This document shows positions 56,686-64,000 of a stretch of 64,000 nucleotides of DNA, one piece after another (position 1 is the first letter of the stretch; each line of letters opens with the position of its first letter). Under the pieces are notes generated by a model, which saw only the letters and a program-made list of their open reading frames with translations, searched no databases and was not told the origin of the DNA. Source of the DNA: Selaginella tamariscina (taxonomy: Eukaryota > Streptophyta > Lycopodiopsida > Selaginellales > Selaginellaceae); assembly GCA_003024785.1 (NCBI GenBank), contig PUQB01000440.1:26640-90639 (forward strand). The letters run 5' to 3'. Made by a program: the position numbers and the translations under genes.

Positions 56686-57855
56686 TATCATAACATTTCC
56701 CTCTCCTTTATGCAATTAAGCAAAGGGCTAATTGGTGTTTCATGATGACCAGTTACACTTGAGTTTTTTTGATTATATATCCATAATCTTTACCAAGGTA
56801 TTCAACTCACCAAGTTAGAACTATGGTACTCTCCACTCATTTGAGAAGGTGGATGTCTTCATCCCATACTTAAGGGTGCTATTATGCTTTCCTCTAAAAG
56901 GTGCAATTAGAGGCGTCTCTATTCAAGTCCTGTAGCCAGAGGCGTCTCTATTCAAGTCCTGTAGCCAGAGGCGTTTCTATTCACGCTTGGCTCTAAGCCC
57001 TTCCTCCTAGCTTAGCCTCCTAAAAGGTGCAGTTAGGTGTTTCTATTCACGCTTGGCTCTAAGCCCTTCCTCCTAGCTCAGCCTCCTAAAAGGTGCAGTT
57101 AGAGGTGTTTCTATTCACGCTTGGCTCTAAGCCCTTCCTCCTAGCTCAGCCTCTAAAAGGTGCAGTTAGGTGTTTCTATTCACGCTTGGCTCTAAGCCCT
57201 TCCTCCTAGCTCAGCCTCTTAAAAGGTGCAGTTATAGGTGTTTCTATTCACGCTTGGCTCTAAGCCCTTCCTCCTAGCTCAGCCTCCTAAAAGGTGCAGT
57301 TATAGGTGTTTCTATTCACGCTTGGCTCTAAGCCCTTCCTCCTAGCTCAGCCTCCTAAAAGGTGCAGTTAGAGGTGTTTCTATTCACGCTTGGCTCTAAG
57401 CCCTTCCTCCTAGAAGATGTAGCCAAAGGTGTTGCTTGACTCTCACACCCAGCTCAGAGTGATCCCCACATTGTGTGACCGTTTGGATGTACTCGCATCA
57501 CATGTCTAAGCCCTTCCTCCTAGAAGGTGGAGTCAGGGCATTTCTATTCATGCCCATGTTAAACCCAGTTCAGAGGCGATCCCCATGCATTTCTACTCAT
57601 CCCAGGTGTTTCTATGCACGCTTGACTCACACCCAGCTCAGAGGTGATCCCATGCGTTTCTACTCACCTCAGATGTGATGAGAATCAACCCGAGACCGCT
57701 CCAATATCAATTGTCATAACTTTCCCTCTCTCTTATGCTAACTAGGCAATTGATGTTTATAAGAGGGCCCTAATTGTGATGACCCATTATGCTTGAGTCT
57801 TTTTACCCACATATCCTTTACAAGTAGTCAACTCACCATGTTAGGAGTATTGACA
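56686..57855 (-). mobile_element. Small non-autonomous LTR element (TRIM-like)
   Basis: Two direct repeats of about 140 bp bound the block. The left one begins 'tatcataacatttccctctc' (56686) and the right one 'tgtcataactttccctctct' (57712). They share the later phrases 'gatgacc', 'ttgagt', 'atatcc' and 'tcaactcacca'. Read on the minus strand, the right repeat ends in CA and is followed by 'attgatattggagcggtctc', a plausible degenerate tRNA-Met primer site. The interior has no coding sequence and contains a seven-copy minisatellite. Size and structure fit a TRIM. Confidence 0.6.
56970..57415. repeat. 67-bp minisatellite, seven copies
   Basis: The phrase 'tcacgcttggctctaagccc' starts at 56981, 57047, 57115, 57180, 57248, 57316 and 57383, a spacing of 65-68 bp. 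Copies differ mainly by short indels in 'ggtgcagttagaggtgtttc'. A separate 26-bp duplication, 'aggcgtctctattcaagtcc' and following bases, sits just before at about 56911 and 56937. Confidence 0.95.
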
Positions 57856-58813
57856 CCATTTATTTTATAATTCAATATTGTAAAGATGGATTTGTCATAT
57901 AGAAATCTTGTAATCTCTTGTAATTATACTTTCGTTACGAGAGAGGCCGTAATGGTTTAATAATTAAATTAAAAAAAAGATATTTACATCTTCTTTTAAT
58001 CCACTGTTACAATCAACTAAGTTCCTAAATTAATAATATTAAATAAGTTATGCATAAGTATATATATTCATGTTTTTAATATATAGAATGAAAGATTTGG
58101 ATTTATAAAGAATGTGTTAGTTTTAATAATGTTGTAAATATTTTTATAAGATAGTTATTAAGAGGGTTAATCATGAAATAAATGATAAAATGATGTTTAC
58201 TTTATTCAAATATTTTAATAAAGAAAATGTTAGTATTTATCAGCAATTGATATATAATACAATTTAACATATATTTATTAATTAACATCTACAATGAAAT
58301 AAATAGATTGTACTGTGTAATTTAAAAAGAATTGTGGATATAATTGATATTTTTAAATATGTAAATATAATTATATCAAACTTATAAAAGAATAGTTTTT
58401 AAAACCCAACCAACTACATAATAACACACCTAAAAGATTTTGTACAGAAATTCAATAGCAAAATAGACTTCATAAATTGCAAAGGATATTATATTTCTTA
58501 AACTTCCTTATTAAATTTTAATCTTTTGTTTATAAGTTCTTCCTTACTGCATTATTCCACGGTTAATACCATCTTGTGCTACAAACTTCTCAATTATACC
58601 ATTAAATGCGCCCTGGGGGGGATTCGACTGACCAACGGTACTCATGTATAAACGACAGAATTAACAAACGGACTCCCCTTCTTTACTTGGTGTAGGATCA
58701 TTCTTTACTGAAGTTTCATTATTAAATACGTTTTCTTTTTAATAATAATAATAATAATAATTTATTTATTTTTATATACTACGGGTGGCTGAACAAGTTG
58801 CAATGAACTTTTC
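57856..58813. other. AT-rich spacer
   Basis: AT-rich sequence with a TAA/AAT trinucleotide run near 58740-58762. No gene visible; it presumably includes the upstream region of the next PPR locus. Confidence 0.6.
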
Positions 58814-60483
58814 ATGCTGTTAAGGAACGATGTTCCGACTCGTCTCCGACAGTATGCAAGAAGCAAAGCAGTAACACAAGGAAAGCTCTTGCATTCCCAG
58901 CTGAAGAAGCAAAGCTACGACACACAGACATTCATAGGAAACCTGATTGCCAACATGTATGGCATGTGGGAGCGTGAAGAAGCTCATGCCGCATTCGATA
59001 GAATCCAACGGAGAAACGTCTTCTCATGGAACATCCTGCTGGGTGCATATGCCCAGAACGGGCATCTCCAGTCTGCAAAGAGAGCTTTCGAAGAATACCA
59101 TTCAGGAACGTGGTTTCCTGCAACACCATGATGTCTTGTCTTGCACAGAATGGTCAAGTTGTTGGTGCCAGAGATTTTGTTTGATCAGCTCCTGGACCGT
59201 GACATAATGTCGTGGAACATCATCCTCGCTGCGTATGCCCAGAATGGGCATCTACACCAGATGAGTGATCTCTTTAACAAGATCGAGTTTCCCGATATCG
59301 TTTCCTTCAACACTGTAATCTCTGGATACGCCTTGAATGGTCATGTCTCAGAAAGCCATGGATATCCTTCAAAGCATGTCGAAACCGGGACTTCGTGTCG
59401 TGGAACACAGTTCTAACAGGGGTTTCTCCGGGAAGGAAGACTGGCCGAGGCAAGAAGTGTTTGAGAGATTACCAGAGAAAGACATCTTGGCGTGGAAAGA
59501 CATGTTTCAAGCGTATGCTGAAGGAGGCATATCCATGAAGCAAAGCTGTTTTCGACAGCATTCCTCAGAGATGTTGTTTGCTGGACTGGCATGCTCACTG
59601 CATTTTCAATGTCTCAAGCTAAGGAGCTCTTCAACAAGATGCCAAAGTACGATGAGATCTCATACACTGCAATGCTAACGAGCTATGCAGAGAAGGAGAG
59701 ATGATTGAAGCCAGAAAGCTGTTTGAGAGTATGCCATCTAAAGACTCGTTGCATGGACTGTTTTTGATCAGTGAGATATGTTCAGAACGGACATGCCAAG
59801 GAAGCTCTAGCTCTTTTCAAAGTCATGGACCTTGAAGGTTTCTATACAGACAATGCCAGTATTCTTGTGGCTCTTGAGGCCTGCAGTGTTGTCCCATCTC
59901 TCGAAGAAGGCAAACTCATTCATGCAGAGGTCACGGACAGAGGTCTTGAGAAAGATGTGGTGATAAACACTGCTGTAATGAACATGTATGCCAAGTGTGG
60001 GAGCTTAAGCAGCTTTAAGGAAGATATGCAGCATCATGATGTGATCTACTGGAACACACTCATAAACGCACGAAGTGGGACGTTCTAAGGATGTTTTGGC
60101 TAATGATACTTGAGGGAGTGGAACCGTGTGATTCAACGTTTGTGAATGTTTTAAGTGTGTTTAGTCATACCGGTCTGCTTGAAGACGCCAGACAGTGTTT
60201 CGTTGCGGTGTCTGAAGACTTCGGTATGTGTCCCAAGTTTGAGCCGTATATGATTATGGTCGATATTCTCGCTCGAGCTGGGCAACTCTTGCTGGCTGAA
60301 GAGTTGATGAACAGTATGCCGTTTGAGCCGGATGTTGTCAGCTGGCGAACTCTTCTGAGTGCGTGTAGAGTTCATGGTGATAAAAAACAGGGAGCTTCTG
60401 TTGCAAAGCACATGATGCAAGTCGACCGGGAACATCCTGCCTCGTACCATCTCCTGTGTAACCTTTATACGACGGGATCATAG
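58814..60483 (+). pseudogene. PPR pseudogene, PLS class
   Basis: It starts 'MLLRNDVPTRLRQYARSKAV' and shows PPR motifs such as 'SWNILLGAYAQNGHLQSAKR' and 'IILAAYAQNGHLHQMSDLFN'. The final third reads 'GFYTDNASILVALEACSVVP' and an E motif 'SWRTLLSACRVHGDKKQGAS'. At least five frame changes occur in 1.67 kb (about 59098, 59170, 59360, 59600 and 60070), too many for assembly error alone given the intact neighbour on the other strand. The end is abrupt: after 'YHLLCNLYTTGS' it meets the 3' end of the oppositely oriented PPR gene, losing the rest of the E/E+ region. Confidence 0.75.
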
Positions 60484-62852
60484 TGCTCACCATCTTGTCG
60501 TATGCCTACCCTCTCATAGATATTTTGCATCAACACATAGGCACCTGATACATGTTCCTTGTTGTTGTCCCGAGCCAGCAATGCGCGGAATGCAACCTTA
60601 CCTATTTCCAGATGACTCCACTTCTTACAGGCCCCTAACAAAGCCATCCACACATGACTGTCAGCTTCGAACGGCATGCTTCTAATAAGTGACAATGCCT
60701 CTTGCAACCTGTTGGCTCTACCCAGCATGTCAACCATACATGTATAATGCTCCACAGTTGGTGTAACACCGTATCTTGACATGGATTCGAAATAGCTGAG
60801 ACCCTCTTCCACTGTACCTGCATGCCTACAAGCTGTAAGTATTAACAACATTGTGACACCGTCCATTTGCAGACCAGCTTCCTGCATCCTCTTTACCAAA
60901 CGGAACACTTGAGGCGTGTCACCAAGCAAGCTGTAACCTCCGATCAAAGCCGTCCAAGACACTATATCATGAGAACGCATCCGGCTAAACACGTCTTCAG
61001 CTGCAGCCATGTTGCCACATTTCCCATAAAAGTCCACCAAGGAGTTTGCCACCATTTCATCCTGTTCTAACCCAAGGTCACAAACTCGATCATAAATTCT
61101 CTGTCCACTTTCTAACGCTCCTAGACTAGCACAAGCCTTGAGTGCAGCAACAAACGTAACACTGTCTGGTGCACAGTCCATGCTGTTGAACACATCCAAA
61201 GCCACCGAGCTCTCCCCATTCTCCACGTATCCAAGGATTAATGCGGTCCAAGACACAGCACTGCGGCGCGTCATTGCATTGAAAACATTTCGAGCATGTA
61301 CCGTACTCCCAAATTTGCTATACATGTCCACCAAAATGTTTGACACAAAGACGTCCTTGTCATAGCCAAGCTTTCTTGCTTGTTCATGAATGGTAACCCC
61401 CTTCCGTAGACAAGTTTCCTTGTCCAGCTTATTGTTCATTGCCAAGCCTGAACATGCCTTGAGTGCAGCAACAAATGTAAACCTGTCTGGAGCACAGTCC
61501 ATGCTATTAAACACATCCAAGGCCATCAAACTCTGCCCATTCTCCATGTATCCAAGGATTAAAGCATTCCAAGATACCACATCCCGTTCCATCATTCTAT
61601 CAAAGACATCTCTTGCCCGCAATACATTACCACACTTCCCATACATCTCGATCAAGGTGCTTGCCACGAATATGTCTTTGTCAAAGCCAAGCTCATCGAC
61701 TTTCCTATGAATTGTTACCCCCCTTTTTAAACAAAAACTCTTGTCCAGCTTGTTCTCAGATGCAAGGCCTGCACAGGCCTTGAGTGCAGCAACCAATGTG
61801 AACCCGTCCGGTACACAGTCCATGCTGTTGAGCAAATCCAGTGCAACCAGACTCTCTCCGTTCTCCACGTATCCAAGGACTAAGGCATTCCAGGAGACGG
61901 CATCCGGGTGCTTTATCTCGTCGAAAACATATCTTGCCTGCAGCATGTCTCCGCATTTGCTATACATGTCCACCAAGGTGCTTGCCACAAACACGTCTTT
62001 GTCAAAGCCACACTTTCTGGCTTGCCTATGAACTCTCACCCCCTTGTCTAAACAAGTGTTCTTGTCCAGCTTATTATTTGCTGCCAACCCTGCACAAGCC
62101 TTGAGTGCAGCAACAAATGTAACACGATTTGGTGCACAGTCCATGCTGTTGAACACGTCTAGAGCTACCGAATTCTCTCCATTCTCCACGTATCCAAGGA
62201 TTAAAGCCGTCCAGGTTACAACATCCCGCTGCACCATCTTGTCAAAAACACCTCTCGCCTCTAGCACATCCCCACATTTGCTATATGTGTCCACCAAGAT
62301 GCTTGCCACAAATATGTGTTTGTCAAACCCACACTCTCTGGCCTTTCTATGAATGTGTACCACCTGATGTAGCGAGCTTTTCCTGTCCAACTTCTTGTCC
62401 GTTGCTAACCCTACACATGCCTTGAGTGCAGCAACATATGTATACCTGTCTGGTGTACAGTCCATGCTGTTGAACACACTCAAAGCCACCGAACTCTCCC
62501 CATTCTCCACGTATCCATTGATTAACGCAGTCCAGGAAATCACATCATGCTGGATGATGTTGTCGAATACGTCTCGAGCGTCCTGCATGCACCTGCACTT
62601 GGCATACACGGTTATGAGAGCGGTGGCAACGTATCTATTCTTGTCACAGCCAGTTTCTATGGCATAAGCATGTAAGAGTTTCCCTCCTTGCAAGTCTTTC
62701 CTGTTGCCACATTGTTTCAGCTCGGCAACCAATGCAACCCCGGAAATACTTCTTTCTATTCTAGCCTCTACGTATCCTGCCCTGGCTCCTCCATTGTTTG
62801 CTGAAGCTTTTATATAAGGCGCAAGTTTATGTTCCGTATTCATCTTGAACAA
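60465..62852 (-). CDS. PPR protein built from 107-residue repeated modules
   Basis: A single intact frame of 795 codons. After a start 'MFKMNTEHKLAPYIKASANN', five near-identical modules follow. Each runs 'STLVDMYSKCGDMLQARDVF' - 'SWTALILGYVENGES' - 'ALDVFNSMDCAPDRFTFVAA' - 'LKACAGLA', and the first four add a 'NKLDKxxCLxKGVxIH' insertion. At DNA level the modules are spaced exactly 321 bp. A sixth, more ordinary PPR set and an E motif ('MALLGACKKWSHLEIGKVAF') close the protein. The C-terminus ('YERVGIRQDGEHYDPVV') departs from the neighbouring copy at 'IYE', so the E/E+ tail is lost. It is convergent with and overlaps the previous PPR by 19 bp. Expected role: organelle RNA binding. Confidence 0.85.
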   Translation of the reverse strand: MFKMNTEHKLAPYIKASANNGGARAGYVEARIERSISGVALVAELKQCGNRKDLQGGKLLHAYAIETGCDKNRYVATALITVYAKCRCMQDARDVFDNIIQHDVISWTALINGYVENGESSVALSVFNSMDCTPDRYTYVAALKACVGLATDKKLDRKSSLHQVVHIHRKARECGFDKHIFVASILVDTYSKCGDVLEARGVFDKMVQRDVVTWTALILGYVENGENSVALDVFNSMDCAPNRVTFVAALKACAGLAANNKLDKNTCLDKGVRVHRQARKCGFDKDVFVASTLVDMYSKCGDMLQARYVFDEIKHPDAVSWNALVLGYVENGESLVALDLLNSMDCVPDGFTLVAALKACAGLASENKLDKSFCLKRGVTIHRKVDELGFDKDIFVASTLIEMYGKCGNVLRARDVFDRMMERDVVSWNALILGYMENGQSLMALDVFNSMDCAPDRFTFVAALKACSGLAMNNKLDKETCLRKGVTIHEQARKLGYDKDVFVSNILVDMYSKFGSTVHARNVFNAMTRRSAVSWTALILGYVENGESSVALDVFNSMDCAPDSVTFVAALKACASLGALESGQRIYDRVCDLGLEQDEMVANSLVDFYGKCGNMAAAEDVFSRMRSHDIVSWTALIGGYSLLGDTPQVFRLVKRMQEAGLQMDGVTMLLILTACRHAGTVEEGLSYFESMSRYGVTPTVEHYTCMVDMLGRANRLQEALSLIRSMPFEADSHVWMALLGACKKWSHLEIGKVAFRALLARDNNKEHVSGAYVLMQNIYERVGIRQDGEHYDPVV

Positions 62853-62886
62853 GGTACGTCTCTATAAGTGTGTGCATGCGCGTGTG

Positions 62887-64000
62887 TTATGTGTGTGTAT
62901 ACATCGTATCTGCAAACTCGTCAGAACTAAGAAGAGCTTCTAGTTTAGCTACCGCAGCCTGTTCCATCTTACCCACGTAGCTATGTATGGTCTTTCCTAC
63001 TGCATCACAGCACCATGTGTGTCCTGGTTTCTCCCAAGCATGCACTTTCTTCCTTTCAACTTCTATACATTCTCGTTCCTGTTCCATTCCTAACTTCTCA
63101 TATATGTTTCGCATCAACACATATGCAGCTCCTACATGTCTCTTGTCATTCAGACTCAGCAATGCAGAAAACGCAACATTGCCAACTTCCAAGTTGTTCC
63201 ATTTCCTACAGGCCCATAGCAAACTCATCCAGACACAGCTACCAGTTTCAAAGGGCATGCCACTCACAAGTGACAATGCATCCTGCAACCTGTTGGCTCT
63301 CCCCAATATGTCTACCATGCATGTATAATGCTCTACAGTTGGGTTAATACCGTATCTTGACATGGACTGGAAGTAACTTACACCCTCTTCCACCATACCA
63401 GCGTGCTTAAAAGCTGTAAGCGTTAACAGCATTATGACACCATCCATTGGCAGACCTGCTTCCTGCATCTTTTTCACCCAACTAAGCACCTGATATGTGT
63501 CACCAAGCAAACTGTAACCTCCAATTAAAGCAGTCCAAGACACTCTATCTTGAGAATGCATCCTAAGAAAAACCTCTTCAGCTACAGCGATTCTGCCACA
63601 TTTCCCATAAAAGTCCACCAAACATTTTGCCACCATCTCATCCTGTTCCAATCCGAGCTCACAGACTCGGTCATGAATTCTCTGTCCAGCTTCTAATGCT
63701 CCTAGAATAGCACAAGCCTTGAGTGCAGCAGCAAAAGTAACACCGTCTGGTGTACAGTCCATGCTGTTGAACACGTCCAAGGCCATGGAGCTTTCCCCAG
63801 TCTCCACGTATCCAAAGATCAGAGAAGTCCAAGATACAACGTTCCGGTGCATCATTCCGTCAAAAGCATCTCTTGCCTGTACCATGTCCCCACATTTTCT
63901 ATACATGTCCACCAGCGTGCTTGCCACAAATAAGTCTTTCTCAAACCCACGCTCCTTCACTTGTCTATGAATAGCCACCCCGTTATGTAGACAAGCCTTC
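62887..64000 (-). CDS. PPR protein, E/E+ type, partial at window edge
   Basis: Open from the right edge on the minus strand ('KACLHNGVAIHRQVKERGFE') to a stop at 62887. It is closely similar to the C-terminal half of the gene before it: 'LVDMYRKCGDMVQARDAFDG', 'ALDVFNSMDCTPDGVTFAAA', 'SRYGINPTVEHYTCMVDILG'. Unlike that gene it keeps a full E/E+ tail ('HAWEKPGHTWCCDAVGKTIH'), with no DYW domain seen. Its stop lies only 34 bp before the start codon of the next PPR gene on the same strand. The 5' portion is outside the window. Confidence 0.85.
   Translation of the reverse strand, partial: KACLHNGVAIHRQVKERGFEKDLFVASTLVDMYRKCGDMVQARDAFDGMMHRNVVSWTSLIFGYVETGESSMALDVFNSMDCTPDGVTFAAALKACAILGALEAGQRIHDRVCELGLEQDEMVAKCLVDFYGKCGRIAVAEEVFLRMHSQDRVSWTALIGGYSLLGDTYQVLSWVKKMQEAGLPMDGVIMLLTLTAFKHAGMVEEGVSYFQSMSRYGINPTVEHYTCMVDILGRANRLQDALSLVSGMPFETGSCVWMSLLWACRKWNNLEVGNVAFSALLSLNDKRHVGAAYVLMRNIYEKLGMEQERECIEVERKKVHAWEKPGHTWCCDAVGKTIHSYVGKMEQAAVAKLEALLSSDEFADTMYTHT

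Noticed and set aside
56970-57415. Regular array resembling a CRISPR
   Set aside because: Whole 67-bp units repeat, with no repeat/unique-spacer alternation, in a plant nuclear sequence; it is a minisatellite.
61138-63970. Repeated plus-strand frames starting 'MSAATNV'
   Set aside because: They are antisense images of the 321-bp PPR modules, which explains their similarity to one another.

Overview
The window looks like nuclear DNA of an early-diverging land plant, most likely a Selaginella-type lycophyte. The grounds are: a dense cluster of PLS-class pentatricopeptide repeat (PPR) genes with the 'AYAQNGH' wording and almost no introns; plant-only families (AP2/ERF, LOB domain, DUF538, LRR-XI receptor kinase, PRORP, an At4g22030-type protein); many short GT-AG introns; and a Ty3/gypsy chromovirus. 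The lineage call is inference from family recall, not a search.

Layout. 1-8 kb is a nested Ty3/gypsy graveyard: a plus-strand element (protease, RT, RNase H, integrase, chromodomain, 3' LTR) abuts a minus-strand gag whose reading frame is split by a 1.7-kb GC-rich insertion. 8.7-9.1 kb holds a decayed PIF/Harbinger-like transposase. 9.1-13.8 kb is AT-rich and gene-empty. A group I AP2/ERF gene lies at 13.9-15.4 kb (minus). 15.4-20.7 kb is empty apart from a possible solo LTR and a very GC-rich Tourist-like MITE. A broken GDSL lipase gene and a degenerate partial copy of it follow at 20.7-22.8 kb.

23.0-33.5 kb is a compact minus-strand block: MSH4 (24 exons traced), an F-box gene and a protein-only RNase P (12 exons traced), separated by only 0.1-0.2 kb. 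After 3.9 kb of AT-rich DNA comes a second F-box paralogue (plus), tail-to-tail with an RGI/RCH1-like LRR receptor kinase (38.5-42.1 kb, minus). 42.1-45.2 kb has no gene but contains a MIRNA-like fold-back.

45.2-64.0 kb is a PPR territory: six PPR loci on both strands, interleaved with tRNA-Leu(AAG), a DUF538 gene, a LOB-domain gene, an At4g22030-like gene and a small LTR element carrying a 67-bp minisatellite. One PPR gene is built from 107-codon units spaced exactly 321 bp. Two PPR genes run into each other head-on at their 3' ends.

Most conserved genes carry one or two frame breaks, several explained by one base missing from a homopolymer. This could be assembly error. Two PPR loci (52.3-55.0 and 58.8-60.5 kb) and the GDSL gene are damaged far more and look like true pseudogenes. 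The genes do not form a pathway. MSH4 is meiotic, PRORP matures tRNA, the PPRs presumably act on organelle RNA, and the ERF, LOB and LRR-RLK genes are regulatory.
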